Part shown: piece by piece, positions 34,178-46,361 of the stretch | How the letters are laid out: the number at the start of each line of letters is the position of its first letter | Position numbering within the stretch: position 1 is the stretch's first letter | Assembly (NCBI GenBank): GCA_902826155.1 | Contig: CADEDU010000002.1 | Span: 104,666-168,665 of the forward strand | Length of the DNA: 64,000 nucleotides | Source of the DNA: an uncultured beta proteobacterium | GTDB lineage: Bacteria; Pseudomonadota; Gammaproteobacteria; Burkholderiales; SG8-39 | Direction of reading: 5' to 3' | Made by a program: the position numbers and the translations under genes | Notes under the pieces: generated by a model | Database searches by the model: none | What the model was told of the DNA's origin: nothing | Seen by the model: only the letters and a program-made list of their open reading frames with translations

Positions 34178-35152
34178 CTAGTAGCTTCGCTCGACGGCAA
34201 ACGTCGCCAAGTTTAGCAAAGCTTCCCGGTATTGAGTATCGGCAATCCCTTCGAGCGACTGCCTCGCGATCTCGACCTCGCGGCGCGCCTGTTCCCGGGT
34301 GTATTCGAGGGCGCCACACATTCTCACCGCCTCGAGCACCTGCGCCAGATCTTCGCGCCCACCCTGCTCGATCGCCCGCCGCACTGTGCTAGCCTGCTCG
34401 GACGAACCTTGCTCGAGCACGTAGATCAATGGAAGCGTCGGCTTGCCTTCGCTCAGGTCATCGCCGACGCTTTTTCCCATCTCGCGCTCGTCGCCGGAAT
34501 AGTCGAGCACGTCGTCGATCAACTGGAACGCCGTGCCGACGTGCATGCCGTAGCGGCCGAGGGCCGCCTCGTCGGACGCCGACGCGCGCGCGATGATCGC
34601 GCCGAGTTGCCCGGCGGCTTCGAACAGCTTCGATGTCTTGCGCCGGACGACTTCAAGGTAGGCACTGACCGTGATGTCCGCGTTGTGGACGTTCAACAAC
34701 TGCAGAACCTCGCCCTCGGCGATGACGTTGGTGGCATCGGCCAAAACACCCAGGACGCGCAGATCCTGACTTTGGACCATCATCTGGAACGAGCGCGAGT
34801 AGAGAAAATCCCCGACGAGTACGCTCGCTGGGTTGCCGAACTGGGCGTTCGACGTCTTGCGGCCACGGCGCATCGAGGAGTCATCGACGACGTCGTCGTG
34901 CAGCAAGGTGGCGGTATGAATGAACTCGACGACGGCGGCCAGATTGTGATGCTGGGTGCCCTCGTACCCGAGAGCGCGCGCAGCAAGGATCAGCACCGCC
35001 GGACGCAACCGCTTGCCCCCACCGCCCACGATGTACTCGGCAATCTGCCGGATCAACACGACATCCGACCATAGCCTGGCGCGGATGACAGCGTCGACGG
35101 CCCGCATGTCCGGTTCGAGCAGCGCCCGGACGGGTTCGATTGAAGCGTTCAC
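34178..35152 (-). CDS. ispB: Octaprenyl diphosphate synthase
   Basis: The 324-residue protein is a trans-prenyltransferase. The first Asp-rich motif is LLHDDVVDDSSMRRG and the second FQLIDDVLDYSGDER, both with DDxxD, plus GKRLRPAVL and GGGGKRLRP-type binding. It elongates farnesyl diphosphate to the side chain used for ubiquinone. It faces the rplU-rpmA operon across 323 bp, the usual betaproteobacterial arrangement. Confidence 0.92.
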   Translation of the reverse strand: MNASIEPVRALLEPDMRAVDAVIRARLWSDVVLIRQIAEYIVGGGGKRLRPAVLILAARALGYEGTQHHNLAAVVEFIHTATLLHDDVVDDSSMRRGRKTSNAQFGNPASVLVGDFLYSRSFQMMVQSQDLRVLGVLADATNVIAEGEVLQLLNVHNADITVSAYLEVVRRKTSKLFEAAGQLGAIIARASASDEAALGRYGMHVGTAFQLIDDVLDYSGDEREMGKSVGDDLSEGKPTLPLIYVLEQGSSEQASTVRRAIEQGGREDLAQVLEAVRMCGALEYTREQARREVEIARQSLEGIADTQYREALLNLATFAVERSY

Positions 35153-35276
35153 TGGACGGGATCAGTAGATCGGGGCATCGGCGCGTGCAGGGAAACGGCG
35201 CCGCCGGCCACGGACGGCCCCGACTCGCGGCGCAGCGTCCATGCCAATTCAGGCGTGGGAGGGTAGCACGAAGTCT

Positions 35277-35306
35277 TTGACTCAACAAAGAAAACTGGGA
35301 TAACAT
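35277..35306 (+). promoter_or_regulatory. Sigma-70 promoter of rplU-rpmA
   Basis: TTGACT (35277-35282) and TAACAT (35301-35306) are spaced 18 bp, about 170 bp upstream of rplU in the 323-bp region 35153-35475, which otherwise holds no gene. Confidence 0.55.
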
Positions 35307-35475
35307 CACCGGCTTTCCGTGGCGGCAGCGCCGCTTTGCACCGCGCGCCATCGCGACGCCCCTCGGGGCGCAAGATTCGGGAATTCCGGCGCAGCGATGG
35401 CCGGCCCGCGCGAGCCGCCCTTCCAGTGCTTAGCGCGTTATTTTCGTTTAGCGTGTTTTCTTGGAGTGGCAAAAC

Positions 35476-35787
35476 ATGTACGCCGTGATCAAGGCTGGCG
35501 GCAAACAGTATCGGGTGAGCGCCGGCGAGAAGCTGCGGCTCGAGCGCATCGAGGGCGATGTCGGTAGTGAAGTCCAGTTGAGCGAAGTATTGATGGTTGG
35601 CAGCGGCGAGGCCGTGAAGGTGGGCACACCGCTGGTGTCGGGCGTATCGGTCACCGGCAAGATCCTCAGTCACGGCAAGGGTGACAAGGTCAAGATCTTC
35701 AAGATCCGCAAACGCAAGCACTATCAGAAGCGGCAAGGGCACCGGCAGCCCTACACCGAGGTCCAGATCACCGCGATCAACGGCTGA
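35476..35787 (+). CDS. rplU: 50S ribosomal protein L21
   Basis: The 103-residue protein has the L21 core [15 protein letters not shown] and the RNA-binding [19 protein letters not shown]. It binds 23S rRNA in the large subunit. ATG 35476 is right for the family; the frame opens at 35461. rpmA follows after 35 bp. Confidence 0.98.
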   Translation: MYAVIKAGGKQYRVSAGEKLRLERIEGDVGSEVQLSEVLMVGSGEAVKVGTPLVSGVSVTGKILSHGKGDKVKIFKIRKRKHYQKRQGHRQPYTEVQITAING

Positions 35788-35822
35788 GACGTTGATCGTC
35801 AGCAATATCGAGGAGCACGACG

Positions 35823-38360
<2,538 letters not shown>

Positions 38361-38381
38361 GCCCGCGAGGAGTGGACCCGC

Positions 38382-38966
38382 CTAGGCCAGGTCCGCCATC
38401 AGCGCCGCGCGTGATTGCTGCGGCAGTTCGTCGCCTGGGATCAGATACTGCGGATGGTCAACGCCGACGAGCAACCTTCCGCCGGCACGCAACGCGGCGA
38501 TCATCGGTGCATCGAGTTCGAATCGCAGGAAGTGCACCGCAGCAGTCTTCTCGTTGTTTTCGCGCTCCAGATCCTCATCGGCGATCGCAATTACGCGCGC
38601 CATATCGTTGACCTGCATCCACACCCGCGACTCGACCCCCTTCAGCTTCGCCAGCGCACGCTGGCGCTCGGCGACGTCCTCGTACTCGATGAGCATCGTC
38701 GCCTTGAGGTTGGTGCCGTCCGGGATCAGCGGGTTGTACGCATCGAGCTCGCCCTGGATGCCCTCCTCTTCAAAGATTCGCTCGATGCGCAGCATCTCCT
38801 GCACCTGGTAGCGAATCGTCAACTCGTCCTCGAATATCAGCGTGATGTGATTGCCCAGATGAATGGTGCGATTCTTCTTGTGCGCAAGCACCTTTGCGCG
38901 AAAGGCGCTGCGCTGCTTGGCATAGGACTCCAGACTCAACAGACTTTCTCGGGCGATATTGGGCAT
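38382..38966 (-). CDS. DUF3501-family protein
   Basis: The 194-residue protein matches what I know of DUF3501: helical N-terminus KQRSAFRAKVLAHKKNRTIH, then EELTIRYQVQEMLRIERIFE-like blocks and a C-terminal beta segment LRFELDAPMIAALRAGGRLL. Function unknown. Members sit beside a GlpC-like Fe-S protein and rubrerythrin, as here; this protein follows the Fe-S gene after about 50 bp. I use ATG 38966; TTG 38981 is an alternative. It converges with proB, 21 bp apart. Confidence 0.85.
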   Translation of the reverse strand: MPNIARESLLSLESYAKQRSAFRAKVLAHKKNRTIHLGNHITLIFEDELTIRYQVQEMLRIERIFEEEGIQGELDAYNPLIPDGTNLKATMLIEYEDVAERQRALAKLKGVESRVWMQVNDMARVIAIADEDLERENNEKTAAVHFLRFELDAPMIAALRAGGRLLVGVDHPQYLIPGDELPQQSRAALMADLA

Positions 38967-39018
38967 GGCTTGGCGTGTCAATTTGCGATTGACGGGGATT
39001 GATCAGGAGCTCGCGCGA

Positions 39019-40356
39019 TCACAGGCCATACGCGATGCGCAGCAAGGTAATCGGATGGGCAAGTTCGGCCTTGGTTCCGCCTTGCTCGGCGATGCCCTGC
39101 GCAATGTGATGTCCGGCCAGTTGGCAGTCGGATGCGATGTAGCGCGGATCGCCCTCGGCCATCGCCCTGAACACGGGTCGGCCGATCTTCATTGCGGTCT
39201 TGTGGAAGGGCTTCTTCACGCCCCACGTACCGGCGTGTCCCGAGCAGCGCTCGACCGTCTGGACCGTTGTACCGGGAACGAGCCTGAGCATCTCTTCGGT
39301 CTTCCTGCCGATGTTCTGCACCCGACCGTGGCACGGCGTGTGATAGGAAACCAGGCCTAGCGGGTGGTTGAAGTCGGTCTTCAGCAACCCATCTTTGTTG
39401 CGGGCCACGAAGTACTCGAACGGGTCGAACATCGCCCGCTGCACGACCTTGACGTCTTCGTCACCCGGAAACATCAACGGCAGTTCCTGCTTGAACATCA
39501 ATGCGCACGACGGAATCGCGGCAAGAATCGCGTAGCCCTCCCGCGCCAGCTTCGCAAGCGGCGGGACGTTGATCTCCTTCAGCCGCTTGACCGAATCAAG
39601 ATCCCCCAGCTCGAGCTTGGGCATGCCGCAGCAGGCCTCTTTGTTCGCCAACACGTAGGGGATCGCGTTGTGATCGAGCACCTTGACCAGATCGTGGCCG
39701 ATGTTCGGCTCGTTGTAGTTGACGAAACAGGTGGCGAAGATCGCGACCTTGCCGGGCGTGCGCTCACCATCCTTGACCGCACTGAACCGACTGGCTCCGA
39801 CCGCCGAGCGGAACTTGCGTGACGCGTAGCCGGGAATCCACGCGTTGCGGTCGACGTCGAGCGTCTTCTCCATCGCGGCGCGCATCGGCGCAGTGCGGTT
39901 CACCGCATTGACCGTCTGGGTCACGATAGGAATCCCGGCAAACATACCCAGTTTGTCGGTGCTCGCCAGCACCTTGTCGCGCAGGGGAACGAGCCCGGCG
40001 CGAAAGCGCTGTGCCTTGGCGCGCAGCATGAGGTGCGGGAAATCGACGTTCCACGCGTGCGGTGGCACGTACGGACACTTCGTCATGTAGCAAAGGTCGC
40101 ACAGGTAACACTGATCGACGACCTTGGCGTAGTCGTTCTTGTCGACCCCATCGACCTCGCCGGTCTTGCCCTCGTCGACCAGATCGAAGAGCGTGGGGAA
40201 CGCGCCGCAAAGACTCACGCAGCGCCTGCACCCGTGGCAAATATCGAAAACGCGCTCGAGCTCATGGTTGAGCTTGGCCTCGTCCCAATAAGCCTCGGAC
40301 GTCCAGTCGATCGGGTGCCTTGTCGGCGCTTCCAGACTTCCTTCGCGCGTAGTCAT
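39019..40356 (-). CDS. GlpC/HdrD-like Fe-S protein with two 4Fe-4S motifs and CCG domains
   Basis: The 445-residue protein has two 4Fe-4S binding motifs near its N-terminus (CHGCRRCVSLC and CYLCDLCYMTKCP) and two CCG-type cysteine-rich domains (EACCGMPKLE and the later YHTPCHGRVQ/RCSGHAGTWG). This is the architecture of GlpC and heterodisulfide reductase subunits, which pass electrons from or to flavoproteins and quinones. There is no glpA or glpB here. It lies upstream of the DUF3501 gene and downstream of a terminator after rubrerythrin, so it has its own promoter. Confidence 0.87.
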   Translation of the reverse strand: MTTREGSLEAPTRHPIDWTSEAYWDEAKLNHELERVFDICHGCRRCVSLCGAFPTLFDLVDEGKTGEVDGVDKNDYAKVVDQCYLCDLCYMTKCPYVPPHAWNVDFPHLMLRAKAQRFRAGLVPLRDKVLASTDKLGMFAGIPIVTQTVNAVNRTAPMRAAMEKTLDVDRNAWIPGYASRKFRSAVGASRFSAVKDGERTPGKVAIFATCFVNYNEPNIGHDLVKVLDHNAIPYVLANKEACCGMPKLELGDLDSVKRLKEINVPPLAKLAREGYAILAAIPSCALMFKQELPLMFPGDEDVKVVQRAMFDPFEYFVARNKDGLLKTDFNHPLGLVSYHTPCHGRVQNIGRKTEEMLRLVPGTTVQTVERCSGHAGTWGVKKPFHKTAMKIGRPVFRAMAEGDPRYIASDCQLAGHHIAQGIAEQGGTKAELAHPITLLRIAYGL

Positions 40357-40473
40357 AGCAAGCTGTCAGGTTGGTTGGTCTTCGAAAGGACCGGCGCAGT
40401 TCGCTACCGCAGGTCATTCGCGCCGATCATTCGGTTGCACGAAGCGGCGCCTTCGCGCGACGGGCAACCGGAA

Positions 40474-40502
40474 CAAAAAAAGGCAGAGTTGCCTCTGCCT
40501 TT
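40474..40502 (-). terminator. Intrinsic terminator of rubrerythrin
   Basis: AAAGGCAGAG/CTCTGCCTTT (40479-40488 with 40493-40502) with a 4-base loop; on the minus strand the stem is followed by a run of T (plus-strand A-run 40474-40481). Confidence 0.9.
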
Positions 40503-40564
40503 TCGCGCCTCCAAACGACCGGTCGCGCCGGAGAGGAGGCGATCCCCTTGCGCCGATCTCCCTT

Positions 40565-40987
40565 TCAGTCGGCGAGCTGATCCAACGCCTTCTGGAAGCG
40601 GTTGGCGTGCGAGCGCTCGGCCTTCGCCAGCGTCTCGAACCAATCGGCGATCTCTTCGAATCCTTCCTGGCGGGCGGACTTGGCCATACCCGGGTACATG
40701 TCGGTGTACTCGTGCGTCTCGCCGGCGACCGAGGCCTTCAGGTTCGCGCGGGTGGCGCCGATCGGCAGATCGGTGGCGGGATCGCCGACCTGAGCGAGGT
40801 AGTCCAGGTGCCCGTGCGCATGGCCAGTTTCACCTTCAGCCGTCGAGCGGAACAGTGCGGCAACGTCGTTCTGCCCTTCGACGTCCGCCTTGTTTGCGAA
40901 ATAGAGGTAGCGGCGATTTGCCTGCGATTCGCCGGCGAACGCGGCTTTGAGGTTGTCGTGGGTCTTCGATCCCTTGAGTGTCGGCAT
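40565..40987 (-). CDS. Rubrerythrin (diiron domain only)
   Basis: The 140-residue protein is a four-helix ferritin-like diiron protein with E-x2-H patterns in [31 protein letters not shown] and [11 protein letters not shown]. It lacks the C-terminal rubredoxin Cys4 domain of classical rubrerythrin. Such proteins reduce hydrogen peroxide in the cytoplasm. ATG 40987 has AAGGAG just upstream. A perfect 7-1-7 palindrome 145 bp upstream suggests peroxide or iron control. Confidence 0.92.
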   Translation of the reverse strand: MPTLKGSKTHDNLKAAFAGESQANRRYLYFANKADVEGQNDVAALFRSTAEGETGHAHGHLDYLAQVGDPATDLPIGATRANLKASVAGETHEYTDMYPGMAKSARQEGFEEIADWFETLAKAERSHANRFQKALDQLAD

Positions 40988-41131
40988 GGCTTGCTCCTTT
41001 AGCTGCAGCGGTTGCGGGTTGCGGAGATGTGGCACGGCGGATCGTCGGATCTTGGGACGAATGACCAACTTCCGCGGACAGCTGAGCCACGTGAGCGGCT
41101 TCGAGCGACGCGCTGGACCGTCGCTCTTTGC

Positions 41132-41146
41132 TTAGACTTAGTCTAA
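41132..41146 (-). promoter_or_regulatory. PerR/Fur-family-like operator upstream of rubrerythrin
   Basis: TTAGACTTAGTCTAA is a perfect 7-1-7 inverted repeat, the geometry of PerR and Fur-family boxes. A further half-site, AGTCTAA, is at 41157-41163. It lies between the rppH stop and the rubrerythrin start, so rubrerythrin is its likely target. Confidence 0.55.
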
Positions 41147-41214
41147 ATCTTTTCAAAGTCTAACGGCGACGCTTTGGACCGTCAACCGATCCGAGCAAGC
41201 ATCGACTCGACCTT

Positions 41215-41751
41215 CTACTCGCCAGGGGAATTGCCGATGAAATCCGATGTCGAGGCGGGGCCACGCCGTCCATGGATGTCGCGACCCAGGTAACGCTCCA
41301 ATTCACGCAGAGCCTGCTCATACACCGCTCGCTTGAACTCGATGACGGCGTTGAGCGGCGCCCAGTAGTCGTTCCAGCGCCACGCATCGAATTCCGGATG
41401 CGCGCTCGAGCGCAGGCAAACGTCGCAATCGCGCCCGACCAAGCGCAGCAAGAACCAGATCTGCTTCTGCCCGCGATAGGTCTGCCGCCACTCGCGCCGG
41501 ATCAGTTGCTGGGGCACTTCGTAGCGAAGCCACTCGCGCGTGCGCCCAAGCACGCGCACGTGTTCGGGCAACAGACCAGTCTCCTCACGCAGCTCGCGAT
41601 ACATTGCTTCGGCTGGTGATTCGCCGTGCTTGATTCCGCCTTGCGGAAACTGCCAGGAATGCTCCTTGACGCGCTTGCCCCAGAACACCTGATTGCGTCC
41701 ATTGCAGACGACAATTCCGACGTTTGGACGATACCCATCGCGGTCGAGCAT
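41215..41751 (-). CDS. rppH: RNA pyrophosphohydrolase RppH
   Basis: The 178-residue protein has the Nudix box [23 protein letters not shown] and the RppH N-terminus [17 protein letters not shown] with [13 protein letters not shown]. It removes pyrophosphate from 5' triphosphate mRNA to start decay. ATG 41751 is the family start; the frame extends to 41925 without support. It is divergent from proS. Confidence 0.94.
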   Translation of the reverse strand: MLDRDGYRPNVGIVVCNGRNQVFWGKRVKEHSWQFPQGGIKHGESPAEAMYRELREETGLLPEHVRVLGRTREWLRYEVPQQLIRREWRQTYRGQKQIWFLLRLVGRDCDVCLRSSAHPEFDAWRWNDYWAPLNAVIEFKRAVYEQALRELERYLGRDIHGRRGPASTSDFIGNSPGE

Positions 41752-42028
41752 GGTGCACTCTACGGTTCGAATTGCGGCTGTGCCATCCCGGCCGGCATCC
41801 CGGACCAACCCTGAGCCTCCAGTCACAGGGAGTCTGGTCAAGCGCCGATCGCTGGACGCGGCAACCTCAAACCCATTCGCGCCGCCGCCAGCGCACCGAT
41901 CACGATCGATTGTTCCATAGTTCACAGGGGAGCGGAAGGTAACCGCGACGCGCGCGCGGTCAGTGCCGCCATCCGGCTAAGCGGTGCAATCCTGCGAGGT
42001 AGAATCCGCCGCCTTCCGGGAAACGGCC

Positions 42029-43738
42029 ATGCGAACGACGCGATTCTTCATCTCGACCCTCAAAGAAGCCCCAGCAGACGCTGAACTGGTCAGCCATCAG
42101 CTGATGTTGCGTGCGGGCTTGATCCGGCGGCTGGCAGGCGGGATCTACACCTGGATGCCGCTCGGTCTGCGCATCATGCGCAAAGTGGAGCAGATCGTCC
42201 GCGAGGAAATGAATCGCGCCGGCGCGATCGAGACGTTCATGCCGGCAGTACAGCCGGCGGAACTTTGGAAGGAGTCCGGACGCTGGCAGAAATACGGCCC
42301 CGAGTTGCTGCGACTGAAGGATCGTCACGATCGCGAATTCTGCGTCGGGCCGACTCATGAGGAGGTCATCACCGACATCGCGCGCCGTGAGCTACGAAGC
42401 TATCGCCAACTGCCGGTGCATTTCTATCAGCTGCAGACCAAGTTTCGCGACGAGATCCGGCCGCGCTTCGGCGTGATGCGTGCTCGAGAGTTCGTCATGA
42501 AAGACGGCTACTCCTTTCACGCAAGCTATGAGGATCTGCAGCGCGAGTATCAGAACATGTACGACACGTACACGCGCATCTTCACCCGACTCGGGTTGAA
42601 TTTCCGTGCCGTTGCCGCTGACACCGGTTCGATCGGCGGCACCGGATCGCATGAGTTTCACGTGTTGGCTGATTCGGGCGAGGACGCGATCGCGTTCTCG
42701 CAGACCTCGACCTACGCGGCGAACGTCGAACTGGCCGAAGCCTTGGCACCGGCGTCCGCGCGCGGCAGCGCCACGCAGCCGATGCGAAAAGTCGATACGC
42801 CCAAGATGACTCGCTGCGAGGACGTGGCGGCGCATCTCGGCGTGCCGCTTGCCGCGACCGTGAAAGCGATCGCAGTGATGCACGACGAATCGTTCATCCT
42901 GCTGCTGGTCCGGGGGGATCACTCGCTGAACGAGATCAAGGCACAGAAACTTCCCGGCCTCGATCCGTTCCGCTTCGCCACCGACGCAGAGGTGCAAGCC
43001 CATCTGGGGTGTCGGCCCGGGTTCATCGGACCGGTTGGCGCGCAGGCCGTTCGAGTCATCGCCGATCGCGCCGTCGCGACGATGAGTGATTTCGTCTGTG
43101 GAGCCAACGAGCCGGACTTTCACCTGTGCGGCGTGAACTGGGGACGCGATCTGCCCGAGCCGGAACTGGTTGCCGACATCCGCAACGTCGTCGCTGGTGA
43201 TCCGAGTCCTGATGGCCACGGCGCACTGGACATTCGTCGCGGCATCGAGGTGGGACATATCTTCCAGCTGCGCCGCAAGTATTCCGAAGCAATGAGCGCG
43301 ACGTTCCTGGACGTGAGCGGTAAGTCGCAGGCGTTCGAAATGGGCTGCTATGGTATCGGCGTGACCCGCATTGTCGGCGCCGCGATCGAACAGAATCACG
43401 ACGCACGCGGCATCATCTGGCCACATTCGATCGCCCCGTTCACCGTCGCGGTCGTCCCCCTCGGCTATCAGCGCAACGCGAACGTCCGCCAGACCGCGGA
43501 CACGCTTTACTCGGCTTTGCGCGACGCCGGCGTCGACGCGTTGCTCGACGATCGCGACGAGCGTCCCGGCGTGCTGCTCACTGATCTGGAGCTGATCGGC
43601 ATTCCGCATCGACTGGTCGTCGGCGATCGGGGATTGCAGGCAGGGAACGTGGAGTATCAGGGTCGCCGAGATGCGTCGGCTCGGCCGGTGCCTGTGGGCG
43701 AGGCGGTCCAACACGTGCTGCAGCAACTCGGCGCCTAG
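42029..43738 (+). CDS. proS: Prolyl-tRNA synthetase
   Basis: The 569-residue protein has class II motifs (motif 1 [20 protein letters not shown], motif 2 [21 protein letters not shown]), an inserted YbaK-type editing domain at about 240-400 ([19 protein letters not shown]), motif 3 [13 protein letters not shown] and the C-terminal anticodon-binding domain. It charges tRNA-Pro. ATG 42029 is the family start. Confidence 0.97.
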   Translation: MRTTRFFISTLKEAPADAELVSHQLMLRAGLIRRLAGGIYTWMPLGLRIMRKVEQIVREEMNRAGAIETFMPAVQPAELWKESGRWQKYGPELLRLKDRHDREFCVGPTHEEVITDIARRELRSYRQLPVHFYQLQTKFRDEIRPRFGVMRAREFVMKDGYSFHASYEDLQREYQNMYDTYTRIFTRLGLNFRAVAADTGSIGGTGSHEFHVLADSGEDAIAFSQTSTYAANVELAEALAPASARGSATQPMRKVDTPKMTRCEDVAAHLGVPLAATVKAIAVMHDESFILLLVRGDHSLNEIKAQKLPGLDPFRFATDAEVQAHLGCRPGFIGPVGAQAVRVIADRAVATMSDFVCGANEPDFHLCGVNWGRDLPEPELVADIRNVVAGDPSPDGHGALDIRRGIEVGHIFQLRRKYSEAMSATFLDVSGKSQAFEMGCYGIGVTRIVGAAIEQNHDARGIIWPHSIAPFTVAVVPLGYQRNANVRQTADTLYSALRDAGVDALLDDRDERPGVLLTDLELIGIPHRLVVGDRGLQAGNVEYQGRRDASARPVPVGEAVQHVLQQLGA

Positions 43739-43774
43739 CGCCAACCTTGCCGCTGTTCGCCCCTCCTGCCAACG

Positions 43775-44401
43775 ATGCTTAGCGATCGAACCATCGCATC
43801 CCTGCTCTCGGGCCTGGCTTTCGTGGCCGCGGCTATGCTGCTGGGGTGTTCCCAAGCCCACGCTGGGGCGCAGATGTACGAGCCGCTGGCTGCGAGTGTG
43901 CGCGCTTCGATGTCACGTGCAGTCAACGACGGCGCAATTCCGCAACTGCGGTTCTCCGATCCGAAGGATGGCTATCGCTGGCTTGGCGATATGTCGGAGC
44001 GGCTGAAGGGGCGCATTCCGGATCAGCAGTTGCGCGTGGAAATGCTCAAGACGGTGCACTACGAGGCAACACGAGCTGGCTTGGATCCGCAGCTCGTCCT
44101 GAGCATCATGCAAGTCGAAAGCGCATTCCGCCGCTACGCGATCTCGACAGCGGGTGCACGTGGTCTGATGCAGGTCATGCCCTTCTGGGTCGGTCTGATC
44201 GGCGAGAAGGATCACAACCTGTTTCACCTTCGGACGAACCTGCGTTACGGCTGCGTGATCCTGCGCCACTATCTCGACATCGAGAAAGGCGATTTGTTTC
44301 GCGCGCTTGGTCGCTACAACGGCAGCCTCGGCCGTCCCGAGTATCCGAATCTGGTCATGGCCGCATGGCGGCAATGGAACTACGACGGCAAACTGATGTG
44401 A
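43775..44401 (+). CDS. Lytic transglycosylase lipoprotein
   Basis: The 208-residue product has a lipobox (MLLGC, Cys25) and an SLT domain with the catalytic Glu in LSIMQVESAFRRYAISTAGA and RGLMQVMP, ending with RYNGSLGRPEYP. It should cleave peptidoglycan at the outer membrane. It follows proS by 36 bp, the usual betaproteobacterial neighbour. Confidence 0.9.
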   Translation: MLSDRTIASLLSGLAFVAAAMLLGCSQAHAGAQMYEPLAASVRASMSRAVNDGAIPQLRFSDPKDGYRWLGDMSERLKGRIPDQQLRVEMLKTVHYEATRAGLDPQLVLSIMQVESAFRRYAISTAGARGLMQVMPFWVGLIGEKDHNLFHLRTNLRYGCVILRHYLDIEKGDLFRALGRYNGSLGRPEYPNLVMAAWRQWNYDGKLM

Positions 44402-44566
44402 CCGCGCCTCGCACTGCCAAATAGTTCTTGCGCGAGCCCGCGCGCTGACAGCGGTCGAACGAAACTACCGGGCTGTTCCGTGCCCCATGCGCCGCGCGGC
44501 ATGCAACTTGCACGCCCCTGCACGACCGATCGCCTCTGGTCGCATCCAATTCCAATAACACCTTCG

Positions 44567-46108
44567 ATGCCCAGCTTCTTCATTCCGCCGCGGCAGGCTC
44601 AGGCGCGTCAGTCGAACTTCGCCGCGCAGGCGCTGCGCCGCAGGCTGCTCGAGCTGCCCATCTTCGACCTCGAAGAAAGCTCCGCCCAGATCATCGAAGA
44701 GATCCGTGCGTTCAACCGCGCTGATCTGAGCCGCAGCATCAGGCTCGAGGGGCTCGAAGCGATTCGCATGAGCGTCGAACCAGTGCTCAGCAGGATCGAC
44801 GCGCAGCTGGCCAGCGCCGCGTCGCCGCGCTCGGGCGAAGCGCGGCGAATGACCGATCTGATGACCCGATTACTGCGCGAACTCGCCGCCGCGAACTCCA
44901 AGCCGGTGCTTGAGAAACGCAAAGGCCTGTGGGGGCTTGGTGGAAAGGCCGCGTTGCATATCGCGCTCGTGCACGCGATGGATTTCACCGCGCGTCGCAT
45001 CGGATTTGCCTACCGAGTGCGGGCACGTGCCCCACGGGGGGCATGGTCACGACTCCACGAACTTTTCGGCATTGCCGCCAAGTGGCAGTTGGCGAGCAAG
45101 GAGATCAACACGCCGCGTGCAAGCGCCACGTCCATCTATCGACGGGCCCTCTTGGTGGACTTCGCCGATCCGGCCCGGCTGAACGACACCGATCTGCGGC
45201 GGGTTCAGGAGTACGTATCGAAATTCAGCGAGGCCGCGCGCATTCTGCCGGCCGCCGCACCGAAGAAGCGCGATGGCATCTTCGTCATCGACCCGCTTCG
45301 CGACATCGCTGGTTTATCGTTGGCGAAGCATCCCGATGTCGACGGCCAAGGGCCGCGCCTGCTGCTTGCCTGTACCCCGCTCGTAAAGCGGATCACCCGG
45401 TTGTTGGATGCAATCGACCGCGGCGCGAGTCCACTGGAGTTCGGCTTGCCTTCAGATGCCGATACGCCTTCGTACCGAGGACTGCTGCGACAGCTGGTAG
45501 ACAACTGGTCCGGCTCTCGTCGGGTTCGCTCCGCACGCGTCCAATTTCGTCCAAGGATCGAGGTTCACGTCGGACTGGAACGCGTATGGAGGTTTCTCCA
45601 CGGCGATGGAAATCTACTGCGCGGTGGCCTGCGCACGGAGGCTGCAACGCCTGCCGGTGCAGCGGACTGGGTGATCATGAACGAGAGCGCAGGGGGGTAT
45701 GCCTTGCGCCACGCGCGCGGCGCCACCCCATCGATGACAGTCGGCGAGATCGTCGCCCTGCGCCCTACCGGTCGCTCCGAAGTTTCAGTCGCCTTCGTCC
45801 GCAGGATTCAGAGCGAGCATGTCGATCATCTGGAAATCGGGGTGCAATTGCTCTCACCCAAACTCAAGCCGGTGATGATCGCGACGATCGGAGCGCTCGA
45901 CTCGGCCTTTGCGCGAGCATTGCTTGCCCCCCCATCATCGCCATTCAATCGCGTGCCGGTCCTGATTGCGGCTTCGCGCTTTGTGCGCGCCCATCGCAAG
46001 CTGCTCGTCCGCGTGACCGAAGGTGAATTCGAGATCGAGCCACAACGAACGCTCGAATCGACACACGTCGTCGACGTCGTCCAGATTGCGATGACCGGTC
46101 CCGGTTAG
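44567..46108 (+). CDS. Large protein with PilZ-like C-terminal motif, paralogue 1
   Basis: The 513-residue protein has a helical N-terminal part of about 330 residues, then a C-terminal region at about 375-460 with N-E-S-x-G-G (DWVIMNESAGGYAL), VGEIVALR and IGVQLLS. That resembles a PilZ domain second motif (D/N-x-S-x-x-G), so c-di-GMP binding is possible; the RxxxR first motif is not clear. It is paralogous to the protein encoded at 46362 (STIYRRALLVDFADPARL, RVWRFLHGD). No signal peptide. Start is uncertain because no strong ribosome binding site precedes ATG 44567. Confidence 0.7.
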   Translation: MPSFFIPPRQAQARQSNFAAQALRRRLLELPIFDLEESSAQIIEEIRAFNRADLSRSIRLEGLEAIRMSVEPVLSRIDAQLASAASPRSGEARRMTDLMTRLLRELAAANSKPVLEKRKGLWGLGGKAALHIALVHAMDFTARRIGFAYRVRARAPRGAWSRLHELFGIAAKWQLASKEINTPRASATSIYRRALLVDFADPARLNDTDLRRVQEYVSKFSEAARILPAAAPKKRDGIFVIDPLRDIAGLSLAKHPDVDGQGPRLLLACTPLVKRITRLLDAIDRGASPLEFGLPSDADTPSYRGLLRQLVDNWSGSRRVRSARVQFRPRIEVHVGLERVWRFLHGDGNLLRGGLRTEAATPAGAADWVIMNESAGGYALRHARGATPSMTVGEIVALRPTGRSEVSVAFVRRIQSEHVDHLEIGVQLLSPKLKPVMIATIGALDSAFARALLAPPSSPFNRVPVLIAASRFVRAHRKLLVRVTEGEFEIEPQRTLESTHVVDVVQIAMTGPG

Positions 46109-46361
46109 CGTCGCCGAACGATCCGGATCGTTGAGTCCTCCGCAGGCGTTGCGTTACCAAATCGTAGAGCGATCGTCGCAGCGGTGAAACGACTGTGATC
46201 TGCGTCGCCTGCGCAATCCGTCGGCGTGCAACACAAGCATTGGCACTGCAGGATTCTTCACTCGAGGATTGGCTCAATCGATCGCCCGGCATAGGCGTTG
46301 CTCCTTCACCTCCCTGACGCTTGTTGATGAAAACAATAAGACAGTTCGTGGGAGGTATCGG

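Noticed and set aside
42392..43861. Long minus-strand frame across proS
   Set aside because: It is antisense to proS with no recognisable domain.
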